From Pacificimonas aurantium (GTDB lineage Bacteria > Pseudomonadota > Alphaproteobacteria > Sphingomonadales > Sphingomonadaceae), in the NCBI RefSeq assembly GCF_020092905.1, contig NZ_JAGSGB010000002.1, positions 1,290,001 to 1,333,578 of the forward strand: a stretch of DNA of 43,578 bases, given 5' to 3'. The notes beneath the pieces were generated by a model. The model had not been told where the DNA came from. It was given only the letters and a program-made list of their open reading frames with translations, and ran no database searches. Positions 32,355 to 41,909 of the stretch are shown here, piece by piece. Within the stretch, counting starts at the first letter, position 1, and the number at the start of each line of letters is the position of its first letter. The position numbers and the translations under genes were made by a program.

Positions 32355-34853
32355 CTAAAGCGCCCGCAAGGCTTGGGCTGGACGGGCACGAAGAGCGGAC
32401 CAGTTGCCGACCAGACTGAGGAGGGAAATCGCCGATGCGCCCGCTAGGACGACAGCAACCACGGGACCCCAGTCAGGCAGCCATTCCAGATCGAAAACCT
32501 GCGTGATCACGAACCAGCCCCCGGCCGCCCCCAGCGCGAGGGCGAGACCTGCCACGACAGCACTCAGGATGGCGAACTCGATCAGGAAGGCGAGAAGGAT
32601 CTGCGGGCGGGTTGCGCCAAGCACCTTCAGCATGACCGCATCGTAGGTCCGCGCGCGCCGGGCCGCGGCGATCGCGCCGACCAGAACGGCGATGCCCGCC
32701 AGGATGGCAACGGCGGAGGCCGCACGAATCGCGGCGGACAACTGGCCGAGCACCGTTTCGGCACTGTCGAGCACGTCGGAAACGCGGATGATCGAACTGC
32801 TGGGGAAGCTGTCGCCGACACGGCGGGTCAGCAACCGGTCGCCCTCGTCGGGCACACGTATCGTAGCCATCAGACTATAGGGCGCCTCTTCGATCTCGCC
32901 CGGCGAATAGACCAGGCCGAAGTTGAACCCCATCGTCGCCCAGTCGATTTCTCTCAGATTCGCGATTTCCGCCGTCAGGGGAAAGCCGAAGATATTGACC
33001 GTCAGCGTATCGCCGACTTCCAGGCCAAGCGTCCGCGCAACTTCTGCGTCCATCGACAGCAGCTGTGGCCCGTCATAGTCCGCGGGCCACCATTCGCCCG
33101 AAACAATACGGTTCCCCTCCGGAATCTCGGATGCGAAGGTCAGGCCCCGGTCACCGCGCAGGATCCAGGCGCCTTCGGGAATCTCTTCCATCTCTGATAC
33201 GAGCTTTCCATCGACGGCCGTAATGGCGCCGCGCAGGCTGGGAACGGTCCGAATGTCGGTCCCCGCCCCGCCGGCCTCGGACACCATGTCGCGGAATTCC
33301 GTCTCACCTTCGGCCGGAATGTCGAGCAGGAAATGCGTCGGCGCCTCTTCGGGGATCGTGCGCTCGATCTGACCCGACAGGTTCGTTTCGATGACGCCGA
33401 GGACAGCAAACAGGGTCAGCCCCAGCCCAAGGGAGACCGTCAGTTGCCGGGTCATTCCTCCGGGACGGGTGAGATTGGCGATGGCCAGTCGGAAAAGCGG
33501 ATGCCGGGGCCGCGGCAGCGCCCGTGCGGCCGCGACAATCAAGCCGGCGATCAGACCGAGAAGGAGGAGAGTTGCCATGGCGGCGGCCAGGAAGCCGGCC
33601 GCGAACAGCGGCTGCCGCGCCTGCACGACCGCGAGCACAGCCACCAGAAGGCCTGCCGCGAACATCAGGCCGAGTACGGAGGCCGGCGGCCTCCCGGCCG
33701 TCTCGACGCCCGCACGGAACAGGCGAGCCGCAGGAATGTCGCGGGCCTGAAGAAGCGGCCAGACCGCAAACGCGAAGGCAGTCAGAAAGCCATAGAGAAT
33801 GGCCGTTAGCAAAGGCAGCGGATAAATCCCGCCCGCAGGCGGCACTGGCAGAACCTCCCCGGCCACCAAACTCACGGCGGACGGCACCAGCGCGCCGACG
33901 ACCGCGCCGGCAAGCACGGCCCCGAAGGTCACGAGGCCGATCTGGATCATGTAGGTCCTGAAGATCAGTTTCGACCCGGCGCCGATGCTCTTTAGGGAGG
34001 CGATCGACCGGGTCTTGCTGCGCAGGTACGAACTGACACCGCTTCCCACGCCGACGCCCGCCACGATCAACGCCGTCAGTCCGACCAGCGTGAGAAACTG
34101 ACCGACATTGAGGATGAACCGCCGGGCCCCGGGGGCAGCGTTGTCGCGTGTGTCGACGTCCAGACCGCCGTCGGGAAACCGCTCGAGCAGATCCTCTTCG
34201 ACCTCTTCCAGGTCGAGGTCGCCGGCCGCACGGATGCGATACTGGACCTCGTAAAGGCTGCCGGCCCGCTCCAGGCCGGTCCGGGCGAAGTCGCCGAGCC
34301 CGATCATCACCGTCGGTCCGATCACGAACCCCTCGGCAACCTTGTCGGGCTCGTTTTCTATGATGCCGGTCAGCGGCAGCCGGGCCTCGCCGACGCGCAG
34401 ACGGTCGCCGATGCGTACGCCAAGCCGCTCTGCCGCGCCCGTTCCGAGAAGCAGCCCGTCCTCCAGCGCGTTCTGAAGGTCGCCTCCCCCCCGCAGGCGG
34501 AACTGACCGTAGAGGGGATAGGCCGTATCGACCGCTTTCAGCTCGGCAATGATCGTTTCGGAATTATCTGCGGTCGCCACATTGGCCCGCATCAGGACGA
34601 GTTCGCTCACATCTCCAAGCGCCTCGAACGCAGCCCGCTCCTCGGGTGAGGCGCGTCGCTGCGACATCTCCACCGCGACGTCGCCGCCCAAAATGTCCTG
34701 CCCCTGCGCGGCAAGCGCGGTCAGGATCGAAGCGCTCAGGCTGCCGACCCCGGCAATGGCGCCCACGCCGAGGAACAGACAGGCGATGAGGAGGCGCAGT
34801 CCGCCAAGGCCGCCGCGCAGGTCGCGAAGGGCGAGCCGCCAGGGCAGGGTCAC
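32355..34853 (-). CDS. ABC transporter permease, YbbP type
   Basis: An 832-residue membrane protein with two FtsX-type permease halves. It has an N-terminal span (RLLIACLFLGVGAIAGVGSL) followed by a large periplasmic domain (about 45-250), a block of spans in the middle, a second periplasmic domain (about 490-700), and three C-terminal spans (AVAILAGIAVLVGAIAAAR; SAVVAGLALALGAAGG; VVAVVLAGASAISLLSLVG). This is the layout of E. coli YbbP, a MacB/LolCE relative with unsettled substrate. The start overlaps the ATPase stop by 4 bases. In E. coli too this pair is divergent from tesA. Confidence 0.9.
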   Translation of the reverse strand: MTLPWRLALRDLRGGLGGLRLLIACLFLGVGAIAGVGSLSASILTALAAQGQDILGGDVAVEMSQRRASPEERAAFEALGDVSELVLMRANVATADNSETIIAELKAVDTAYPLYGQFRLRGGGDLQNALEDGLLLGTGAAERLGVRIGDRLRVGEARLPLTGIIENEPDKVAEGFVIGPTVMIGLGDFARTGLERAGSLYEVQYRIRAAGDLDLEEVEEDLLERFPDGGLDVDTRDNAAPGARRFILNVGQFLTLVGLTALIVAGVGVGSGVSSYLRSKTRSIASLKSIGAGSKLIFRTYMIQIGLVTFGAVLAGAVVGALVPSAVSLVAGEVLPVPPAGGIYPLPLLTAILYGFLTAFAFAVWPLLQARDIPAARLFRAGVETAGRPPASVLGLMFAAGLLVAVLAVVQARQPLFAAGFLAAAMATLLLLGLIAGLIVAAARALPRPRHPLFRLAIANLTRPGGMTRQLTVSLGLGLTLFAVLGVIETNLSGQIERTIPEEAPTHFLLDIPAEGETEFRDMVSEAGGAGTDIRTVPSLRGAITAVDGKLVSEMEEIPEGAWILRGDRGLTFASEIPEGNRIVSGEWWPADYDGPQLLSMDAEVARTLGLEVGDTLTVNIFGFPLTAEIANLREIDWATMGFNFGLVYSPGEIEEAPYSLMATIRVPDEGDRLLTRRVGDSFPSSSIIRVSDVLDSAETVLGQLSAAIRAASAVAILAGIAVLVGAIAAARRARTYDAVMLKVLGATRPQILLAFLIEFAILSAVVAGLALALGAAGGWFVITQVFDLEWLPDWGPVVAVVLAGASAISLLSLVGNWSALRARPAQALRAL

Positions 34854-35554
34854 GCCGCCACGGCCTTCCTGTCGGCTTCGATCCGCCCGCTACGCATCTC
34901 TATGACGCGGTCGCAGCGCGCAGCGACTTCCGGGTCATGCGTCACGAGAAAAAGGGTCGCGCCCTGGGCAGAGCGCCGCTCGAACAGCAGACCGATGATG
35001 TCCTGTCCCGTCGCGAAGTCCAGATTGCCGGTTGGCTCGTCGGCAAACAGAATGGCGGGACGCGGGGCGGTTGCGCGCGCGATTGCGACCCTCTGCTGTT
35101 CGCCGCCCGACAATTGCGATGGATAGTGAGTGAGCCGATGCTCCAGCCCGACCGCGGTCAGCTCTGCCTCGGCCTGCTCGAAGGCGTCCGCCGCCCCCGC
35201 CAGTTCCAGCGGGACGGCAACATTTTCTAGGGCGGTCATGGTAGGCAGCAGGTGGAAAGCCTGCAGCACGATGCCGATGCGTCCTCTGCGCGCTTCGGCC
35301 AACTGGTCTTCGGACATCCGGCCGAAGTCGGTGCCCGAAATGAGGATGCGCCCGGCGGTGGCCCGCTCAAGGCCGCTGAGTACGGCAAGCAGCGAGGACT
35401 TGCCCGACCCGGACGGGCCGAGAACGGCAACCGTGTCGCCGCGCGGCACTTTCACATCCACATCTTTCAGGATCTCAACGGGTCCGGACGCACCGGGCAG
35501 GGTCAGGATGACGCCTTCCGCATCGATCACTAGATGTTCTTCAGATGAAGTCAT
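34850..35554 (-). CDS. ABC transporter ATP-binding protein, YbbA type
   Basis: Cytoplasmic ATPase (234 residues) for the permease that follows. Walker A GPSGSGKSS (46-54), signature LSGGEQQRVAIARA, Walker B ILFADEPTGNLD and the switch His (LVTHDPEVA) are intact. It belongs to the LolD/MacB/YbbA group of extraction-type ABC systems. Its start codon lies inside the first codons of the divergent esterase gene (overlap of 10 bases). Confidence 0.92.
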   Translation of the reverse strand: MTSSEEHLVIDAEGVILTLPGASGPVEILKDVDVKVPRGDTVAVLGPSGSGKSSLLAVLSGLERATAGRILISGTDFGRMSEDQLAEARRGRIGIVLQAFHLLPTMTALENVAVPLELAGAADAFEQAEAELTAVGLEHRLTHYPSQLSGGEQQRVAIARATAPRPAILFADEPTGNLDFATGQDIIGLLFERRSAQGATLFLVTHDPEVAARCDRVIEMRSGRIEADRKAVAA

Positions 35555-36234
35555 TGTCGAGGTCTGCCGTGTTGCTACCCAAACCCCTTGCCTACCGAGC
35601 GCTGGCTCTTCTTGTCTATGCGGCGATCTGGGCTGTCAGCAGCGCAGTTTCGTTGCCGGCAAGCGCACAGCAGCGAACGATCCTCGCCTTCGGGGACAGT
35701 CTGACGGCTGGCTACCAGCTAAGGCAGTCCGACGGTTTCGCTCCGCAACTCGAAACGGCGCTCAGGGCTGAGGGTATTCCCGCGAACGTCATCAATGCGG
35801 GTGTGTCGGGCGATACCAGCGCGCGCGGCCTCGAACGTCTGGACTGGACCTTGAACCGTCTGGACCGAAAGCCCGATCTCGTCATTCTCGAGCTTGGCGC
35901 GAACGACATGCTCCGCTCTCTCTCGCCGCGCGAAACCCTGCGGAACCTAAACGCTATCCTGGAAGAGCTCGCCGCCAGGGATATCGAGGTCCTGCTTGCC
36001 GGAATGCTGGCACCATCGCAGGTAGGAGAGGACGAAGCGCGTTATTTCAACGCCGTCTATCCCTTTCTGGCAAAGCGCCATGATGTCCCCCTCTACCCGT
36101 TTTTCATGCGCGAAGCGGCGTTCCGGCCGCACCTTCTTCTGGAGGATGGCCTGCACCCCAATGCGGAGGGCGTGCGACGAATTGTATCCGGCATCCTCCC
36201 TGCGGTCAGGCGCGCTCTCGACGAAGCCCCTTGA
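35545..36234 (+). CDS. SGNH arylesterase / TesA-like thioesterase
   Basis: An exported esterase of 229 residues. Signal peptide to about residue 41 (hydrophobic ALALLVYAAIWAVSSAVSL, then ASAQQ). Block I GDSLTAG (nucleophile Ser52), block II Gly (NAGVSGDTS), block III GANDMLR and block V DGLHPN (Asp and His) complete the SGNH set. E. coli TesA is both thioesterase and arylesterase. The signal peptide is long for the family; the start is set at ATG 35545, which overlaps the divergent ABC gene, with TTG 35554 and GTG 35569 as alternatives. Confidence 0.92.
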   Translation: MKSLSRSAVLLPKPLAYRALALLVYAAIWAVSSAVSLPASAQQRTILAFGDSLTAGYQLRQSDGFAPQLETALRAEGIPANVINAGVSGDTSARGLERLDWTLNRLDRKPDLVILELGANDMLRSLSPRETLRNLNAILEELAARDIEVLLAGMLAPSQVGEDEARYFNAVYPFLAKRHDVPLYPFFMREAAFRPHLLLEDGLHPNAEGVRRIVSGILPAVRRALDEAP

Positions 36235-36283
36235 TCCGGGACAAGCACACCCGTAGCGCTTTGAATCTGCTTAGGGAGCCGCC

Positions 36284-36889
36284 ATGCATCGTCTCTTCGT
36301 CGGCATCGATCCGCCCTTCGAGGTAAAGGACGCCGTCATGGAGATCATGGGCGGCATCATCGGCGCGCGCTGGCAGTCCGAGGAGCAGCTCCACATCACG
36401 CTCCGTTTTCTCGGCGAACGCTCTCCGCGGGAAGCGAACGACATCGCCGAATGCCTTTCGTTCGTCGAGGCCCGGCCGGTGGCGATGGGTTTTGAGGATA
36501 TCGGCCAGTTCGACCGCAAGGGGCGGACCGAGAGTCTCTGGCTGGGAGTACGCCCCGCCGACGACATCCGCTATCTGCACAAGAAGGTCAGCCGCGCGCT
36601 GGAGGGACTGAAGATTCGTCCGGACACGCGGTCCTATCTGCCGCACATGACCCTCGCGCGCTTTTCCCGAGGGGCGGGTACGCTGGACCATTTCATGTCG
36701 CGCCATGGCGGCTTTCGCATTCCGCCCTTCATGGTGACCGACTTCTGCCTGTTCGAAAGTCAGCTGACCGCCGACGGCGCCGTTTACTCGATCGTCGAAC
36801 GCTACGAGTTCGCTCAGGGCTCTCTGTTCGAGTTCGACGATCCACCCGGTTTCAGGCCGCCCCGAAACGCCGAGGAATGGGTGGCCTGA
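36284..36889 (+). CDS. thpR: RNA 2',3'-cyclic phosphodiesterase (ThpR/LigT)
   Basis: A 2H-phosphoesterase of 201 residues. The two HxT motifs are HITLRF (His37) and HMTLARF, which form the active site; the N-terminal RLFVGIDPP and the C-terminal FCLFESQLTADGAVYSIVER are family-typical. The enzyme opens 2',3'-cyclic phosphates and can ligate tRNA halves in vitro; its cellular role is unclear. Ends 5 bases before the stop of the opposing phosphatase gene. Confidence 0.93.
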   Translation: MHRLFVGIDPPFEVKDAVMEIMGGIIGARWQSEEQLHITLRFLGERSPREANDIAECLSFVEARPVAMGFEDIGQFDRKGRTESLWLGVRPADDIRYLHKKVSRALEGLKIRPDTRSYLPHMTLARFSRGAGTLDHFMSRHGGFRIPPFMVTDFCLFESQLTADGAVYSIVERYEFAQGSLFEFDDPPGFRPPRNAEEWVA

Positions 36890-36894
36890 TCTGT

Positions 36895-37365
36895 CTAATG
36901 CGCCTGCCGCAGACGGGCGAGCAGGCCCTCAACGCCGCTCTCGATCTGCGCATAGGCTTTCTGGAACGCGTCGTCGCTCATGCCATAGGGATCCAGGACG
37001 TTCTTTTCCGGCAGAGCGGAATAGCTCAGCAGCCTGGCGACCTCCGCCGTACCGCCGTCCTGAAGCCGAACGGACGCCAGGTCGCGCTCGTTCATCTCGT
37101 CCATGGCGACGATATGCGTGAAACGCGTGAAATCCTCCGGCGAGACCCGCCGTGCGCGAATATCCGAAATGTCGAACCCGGCGACCCGCGCAACATCCTG
37201 CGACTGCTGTTGGGGCGGCTCGCCGACATGCCAGTCGCCCGTGCCCGCGCTGTCCGCCGCAACCGTCAGCCCCGCCTCCGAGGCGCGCTTGCGAAACAGG
37301 CCTTCGGCCAGAGGTGAACGACAGATATTGCCGAGACATACGAAGAGGACACGCGGATTTTCCAT
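36895..37365 (-). CDS. Low-molecular-weight protein tyrosine phosphatase
   Basis: A 156-residue cytoplasmic phosphatase. The P-loop CLGNICRS (Cys10 nucleophile, Arg16) and general-acid region LDPYGMSDDAF are present, as is SAGTGDWHVGEPP. LMW-PTPs act on tyrosine kinases of polysaccharide export or on small phosphoesters; nothing here shows which. Single gene, divergent from the MFS transporter. Confidence 0.93.
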   Translation of the reverse strand: MENPRVLFVCLGNICRSPLAEGLFRKRASEAGLTVAADSAGTGDWHVGEPPQQQSQDVARVAGFDISDIRARRVSPEDFTRFTHIVAMDEMNERDLASVRLQDGGTAEVARLLSYSALPEKNVLDPYGMSDDAFQKAYAQIESGVEGLLARLRQAH

Positions 37366-37452
37366 GGCAGCGGCGCTTTCCTTACGAAAACTCGGCTGCT
37401 AGCGCTTCTGCGGATTCGCCGCAAAACCGGCTCCTTGGGGAAGGAATAGAGT

Positions 37453-39045
37453 ATGAGTGACGAGACCGCAGCGGTCGTACCGGAAGACCGCGCGAAAGAT
37501 GTCGGCAGCCCTTACGCGTGGTACGTTCTGGGCGTTCTCGTCCTCGTCTACATGCTTAATTTCATCGACAGGCAGATCCTGTCGATCCTCGCAGAAGATA
37601 TTAAGGCCGACCTCGGTATCGATGATGGCCAGATGGGGTTTCTGTACGGCACCGCTTTTGCCGTATTTTATGCGCTGTTCGGCATCCCGCTCGGCAGGCT
37701 TGCCGACATGTGGGTCCGCAAGTCGCTGATGGCCATAGGCCTGTTCGTCTGGTCGACGATGACGGCCCTTTCGGGACTGTCGCAGAACTTTGCTCAGATC
37801 GCCGGCGCGCGCATCGGTGTCGGGGTGGGGGAGGCTGCTGCCTCTCCCTGCGCCTTCTCGATGCTATCCGACTATTTCCCTAAGGAAAGCCGCGCCACGG
37901 CGCTCGCCATCTATTCCGGGGGCCTGTACCTCGGCGGCGGCATCTCGCTGTTCATCGGCGGTGCCGTTGCTGGCAATTGGAACGCCGCCTACCCCGGCGG
38001 GCTCGATATCCTCATGTTCAATATCGTCGGTTGGCAGGCCGCATTTCTGGCGGTGGGCATTCCCGGTATTCTCGTGGCGATCTGGGTCGCCACGCTGCGT
38101 GAGCCGCTGCGCGGCATGTCCGAGGGAATCGTTGAACCTCCCACCGACGACAAATGGCGCAAGTTCTTCGACGAACTCTCCAGTGTCATTCCGCCCCTCA
38201 CCCTGTTCGACGCGGCGCGCGGGGGAACGAAGTCGCTCATAGTCAATGTCGTCGGCGCGCTCGTCATTGCAGCCGCGGTGTGGGGGATCATTGCCGCGAC
38301 CGGCGCGACGCTTCAGTTTCTCGCACTCGGCTTGGGTGCCTATGCCGTCTTCTCCTGGTCGCAGTCAGTCAAGCGACGCGATCCGGCGACCTATGCGCTC
38401 ATCTGGGGCACGCCGAGCTTTCTACTCATGCTGGTCGGCTTCGGCACCATCGCCTTCAACACCTATGCCGTCAGCTTCTGGGCGGCGCCCTACGTCCTGC
38501 GCACGTTCGAGGGCGCGGACCCGGCCGCGGTCGGCCTCATCCTCGGCGGTCCGGCCGCAGCGGGCGGCTTCCTCGGCGTCGTCCTCGGCGGGCGTATCTC
38601 CGACTTCCTCAAGCGCCGAAATCCGGCCGGTCGCATCCTTGTCGGCATCGGTGCCATATCGGCGATGGTGCCATTCGTCCTGATCATGTTCACCACCGAC
38701 AGCCTGCTCCTCTTCTACATCCTGAACTTCCCGGCACAGGTCGTGGCATCGACATGGGTGGGGGTCGCCGCGGCTACCAGTCAGGACCTCGTCCTTCCCC
38801 GCATGCGCGGCGCGGCGACGGCGACCTATTTCATCGGCACTACGCTGATCGGGCTTGGTCTGGGTCCGTGGTTTGCGGGCGAGGTCTCGGCCAAGACCGG
38901 CGATCTCACGACCGGCATTCTCAGCCTGCTGGTCATGGTGCCGGTCACGCTCATCTGCCTCTTCCTCCTCTACAAGCGGCTGCCGCTAGCCGAGGCGACG
39001 AGAGAGGAGCGCGCGGCCGCAGCCATCGCAAACGCTGCCGGATAG
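37453..39045 (+). CDS. MFS transporter, spinster-like
   Basis: A 530-residue major facilitator with about 12 spans. The N-terminal DRQILSILAEDIKADLGI and GRLADMWVRKSLM loop between spans 2 and 3, and the GARIGVGVGEAAASP segment, are typical of the spinster-type group. The substrate is unknown; members near catabolic genes often import organic acids or lipids. It has an enlarged central loop with two extra hydrophobic stretches (about 270-310). GGGGAAGGAA lies before the ATG. Followed by GMC oxidoreductase and epoxide hydrolase genes. Confidence 0.9.
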   Translation: MSDETAAVVPEDRAKDVGSPYAWYVLGVLVLVYMLNFIDRQILSILAEDIKADLGIDDGQMGFLYGTAFAVFYALFGIPLGRLADMWVRKSLMAIGLFVWSTMTALSGLSQNFAQIAGARIGVGVGEAAASPCAFSMLSDYFPKESRATALAIYSGGLYLGGGISLFIGGAVAGNWNAAYPGGLDILMFNIVGWQAAFLAVGIPGILVAIWVATLREPLRGMSEGIVEPPTDDKWRKFFDELSSVIPPLTLFDAARGGTKSLIVNVVGALVIAAAVWGIIAATGATLQFLALGLGAYAVFSWSQSVKRRDPATYALIWGTPSFLLMLVGFGTIAFNTYAVSFWAAPYVLRTFEGADPAAVGLILGGPAAAGGFLGVVLGGRISDFLKRRNPAGRILVGIGAISAMVPFVLIMFTTDSLLLFYILNFPAQVVASTWVGVAAATSQDLVLPRMRGAATATYFIGTTLIGLGLGPWFAGEVSAKTGDLTTGILSLLVMVPVTLICLFLLYKRLPLAEATREERAAAAIANAAG

Positions 39046-39135
39046 GAACCCCCGCGCCGCCGCAAACTGACAGTTTTCCCGTCCGTAGCGGGCCAGTATC
39101 GAGGGTGTAACAGACCTCAAGGGAGGGTCCCGTTC

Positions 39136-40752
39136 ATGACCGAATATGATTACGTCGTCGTAGGTGCCGGCTCGGCAGGCTGCGTTCTTGCCAATCGCTT
39201 GTCCGCCGATCCCTCGGTGCGCGTGCTGCTGCTGGAGGCGGGCGGAAAGGACAACAGCATGTTCGTCCATTTCCCGGCCGGCATCGCAAAGCTCGTCAGT
39301 CCCGAGAAGATCGCGAAGGAAAACTGGGGCTATTGGACGGAGCCGCAGAAACATCTCAATGGTCGCCGCCTCTACTGGCCCCGCGGCCGCGTCCTCGGCG
39401 GATCCTCTTCGATCAACGGCATGGTCTATATCCGCGGCCACTCGTCGGACTACGACCGCTGGGCACAGATGGGCTGCACCGGCTGGAGCTGGGACGATGT
39501 CCTTCCCTACTTCCAGAAGTCCGAGGATTCCGAACGCGGTGCCACCGACTGGCACGGTTCGGGCGGGCCGCTTCACACGGCGAAGCGCTGCATGGACAAC
39601 CCGCTGATCGATGCCTTTCTCGCTGCGGGGGAGGAAGCCGGGCATGACCTGACGGACGATTTCAACGGGCCCAATTTCGAGGGCGTCGGCCGCTACGATT
39701 CGACGACCAACAACGGCCAGCGCTGGTCGACGGCGAAGGCCTATCTCGAGCCGGTGAAGGACCGGGACAATCTCGACATCATGACCGGCGTCCAGGCCGA
39801 ACGGGTGCTGTTCCGGGGAAAGACCGCGCACGCCGTCGGCATCCGGCGCGACGGTAAGAGCGACATCGTCAGCGGGCGGGAAATCATCCTGTGCGGCGGC
39901 GCGATCAATTCGCCGCAGACGCTGATGCTTTCGGGGGTAGGTCCGGCCGAGCATCTGAAGGCTAATGGCCTTGACGTGATTCACGACAAGCCCGCGGTCG
40001 GCGCCAACCTGCAGGACCATCTCGACCTTCTCGTGCAGTGGACGGTCGACCAGCCGGTCAGCCTCAACAAGAATGCAAAGCTCGTGAACCAGGTGAAGGC
40101 GCTGACCTCCTGGCTCGCATCGCGGTCGGGGACGGGAAGCTACATTCCGACGCCGGCCGGGGCATTTCTTTCGACGCGCGAAGGTCTCGCCGCGCCTGAT
40201 ATCCAGCTTCACCTCCTGCCCGGCCTCGGCAACCCCCACGGCCGCGGAAAGATGGGCGACGTGCACGGCTTCACCCTGCACGTCTGCCAGTTGCGTCCGG
40301 AAAGCCGCGGGACGATCCGCCTGTCGTCGAACGACCCCGGCGCCTTCCCGCGGATCGATCCGAACTACTTGTCCGCGAAGGAGGATCTCGACGTCCTTCT
40401 GGAAGGGCTGAAGATCACCCGGGAAATCGGCCGCCAGCCTGCCTTCAGGGAATATGGCGCCACCGAAATCTGGCCGGGCGACGATGCACAGGACCGCGCG
40501 ACCCTGGTCGAGCGGATCCGGGAGTGGGCCGAAACCATCTACCATCCTGTCGGCACCTGCCGCATGGGCGCCGACGACGATGCCGTGCTCGATACCGACC
40601 TGCGGGTGCGGGGAGTGAGCGGCCTTCGTGTCGTCGATGCTTCGGTGATGCCGACGCTTGTCTCCGGCAACACCAATGCGCCCACCATCATGATCGCCGA
40701 GAAGGCGGCGGACTCGATCCTGCTCGACCGCAAACTCGCCCTGGCGGCCTGA
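39136..40752 (+). CDS. GMC-family FAD oxidoreductase (alcohol/choline dehydrogenase type)
   Basis: A 538-residue flavoenzyme oxidising alcohols to aldehydes. FAD-binding VVGAGSAGCVLANRLS (about 7-22), GMC signature 1 (GRVLGGSSSINGMVYIRG), signature 2 (GAINSPQTLMLSGVGP) and the catalytic His in YHPVGTCRMG are all intact. The wording is close to bacterial choline dehydrogenase/AlkJ-type alcohol dehydrogenases, but no betB or betaine genes are nearby, so an aliphatic alcohol is more likely. AAGGGAGGG lies before the ATG. The epoxide hydrolase gene follows after 3 bases. Confidence 0.93.
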   Translation: MTEYDYVVVGAGSAGCVLANRLSADPSVRVLLLEAGGKDNSMFVHFPAGIAKLVSPEKIAKENWGYWTEPQKHLNGRRLYWPRGRVLGGSSSINGMVYIRGHSSDYDRWAQMGCTGWSWDDVLPYFQKSEDSERGATDWHGSGGPLHTAKRCMDNPLIDAFLAAGEEAGHDLTDDFNGPNFEGVGRYDSTTNNGQRWSTAKAYLEPVKDRDNLDIMTGVQAERVLFRGKTAHAVGIRRDGKSDIVSGREIILCGGAINSPQTLMLSGVGPAEHLKANGLDVIHDKPAVGANLQDHLDLLVQWTVDQPVSLNKNAKLVNQVKALTSWLASRSGTGSYIPTPAGAFLSTREGLAAPDIQLHLLPGLGNPHGRGKMGDVHGFTLHVCQLRPESRGTIRLSSNDPGAFPRIDPNYLSAKEDLDVLLEGLKITREIGRQPAFREYGATEIWPGDDAQDRATLVERIREWAETIYHPVGTCRMGADDDAVLDTDLRVRGVSGLRVVDASVMPTLVSGNTNAPTIMIAEKAADSILLDRKLALAA

Positions 40753-40755
40753 CTC

Positions 40756-41892
40756 ATGGGCGGCGCCGCGCAGCCTTTCACGATCCCGGAACAGGCGGAG
40801 GAGGCCGCCTGGATCCGCCGCCGGGTCGAAGACTTCCGCTTCTTCGAAGAACCGGATGAAGCAGGCTGGCGCTACGGCGCCAATCGGGCCTATCTGGAGC
40901 GGCTGCGGGATCATTGGCTGACCGGCTATGACTGGCCCGCTGCCGTCGCCGATCTCAACCGCCTGCCGCATATCCGCGTGCCCGTCGACGACGATCTTAC
41001 GCTACATGCCGTGCATCTGCGCAGCAGCCGCACCGATGCGCGCCCGCTCCTCATCTCGCATGGCTGGCCCGGCTCGATCTACGAGTTCAACGCGATCTTC
41101 GAGCGGCTTGCCGAGCCGGAGGACCCGGCGCAGCCTGCTTTCCACGTCGTCGCCCCCTCGCTGCCGGGCTATGCCTGGTCCGACAAGCCCGCCGCCCCGC
41201 TTGGACCGCGCAAGGTCGCCGCTCTTTTCGACCGGCTCATGCCCGCGCTCGGATATGAGCGCTATGTCTACCAGGGCGGTGACTGGGGCAGCGTCATAGG
41301 CGGGTGGGTCGGCCTCGATTCCGCCCGCGTCGAGGCACTCCACCTGAACGGCTACGGCCTGCGCGCGCACGACATGACGCCGAGGTCGGACGCGGAAACG
41401 AAGTGGATGGCGTGGGCTCAGGACGTACGCACTCAGGAAACGGCCTACCTGCAGCTTCAGGGCACGAAACCGCAAAGCCTTGCCTATGCGATGATGGACT
41501 CGCCCATGGGCGTCGCCGCCTGGCTGTCGGAGAAGTTCCACGGCTGGTCGGACCGGCGGGGCGCGGCGGACGAACCGCCCTATCCGCTCGACGACATGCT
41601 GACGAACATCATGATCTACCTGACGACGCGCAGCTTCCACACGTCGACCTGGCTCTATCGCGGCATGTTCGAGGAGGGCGGCTTTTCCATTCCGGAGGGT
41701 CGCCGCGTCGAGGTCCCGACGGGGATCGCGGCGTTCCCTGAGGACCTGCTCGCATTCCCGCCGCGCACGATGGTCGAGCGCGGTTACAATGTCGTCCACT
41801 GGACCGATATGGCCGAGGGCGGGCACTTCGCCTCGCTCGAGCGGCCCGAGCTGTTTCTTTCCGACCTCAGGGACTTTGTCGCCGGCCTCTGA
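40756..41892 (+). CDS. Epoxide hydrolase (EHN domain, alpha/beta hydrolase)
   Basis: Converts epoxides to diols. The 378-residue protein has the N-terminal EHN domain (about 1-100, with DWPAAVADLNRLPHIRV), oxyanion HGWPGS, nucleophile Asp in GGDWGS (about 177) and His in EGGHFASLERPE. The microsomal-type layout is complete. With the GMC dehydrogenase 3 bases upstream it may form a route from an epoxide or alcohol (inference). Confidence 0.93.
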   Translation: MGGAAQPFTIPEQAEEAAWIRRRVEDFRFFEEPDEAGWRYGANRAYLERLRDHWLTGYDWPAAVADLNRLPHIRVPVDDDLTLHAVHLRSSRTDARPLLISHGWPGSIYEFNAIFERLAEPEDPAQPAFHVVAPSLPGYAWSDKPAAPLGPRKVAALFDRLMPALGYERYVYQGGDWGSVIGGWVGLDSARVEALHLNGYGLRAHDMTPRSDAETKWMAWAQDVRTQETAYLQLQGTKPQSLAYAMMDSPMGVAAWLSEKFHGWSDRRGAADEPPYPLDDMLTNIMIYLTTRSFHTSTWLYRGMFEEGGFSIPEGRRVEVPTGIAAFPEDLLAFPPRTMVERGYNVVHWTDMAEGGHFASLERPELFLSDLRDFVAGL

Positions 41893-41909
41893 TCGCCTAG
41901 ATCGTCAAC

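Noticed and set aside
39045-39070. GGAAC before the GMC gene as an EcfG promoter
   Set aside because: The expected CGTT is absent; the bases there read CTGA or ACTG.
38986-40971. 661-codon open frame antisense to the GMC oxidoreductase
   Set aside because: Spans the real GMC gene and its flanks; no recognisable protein.
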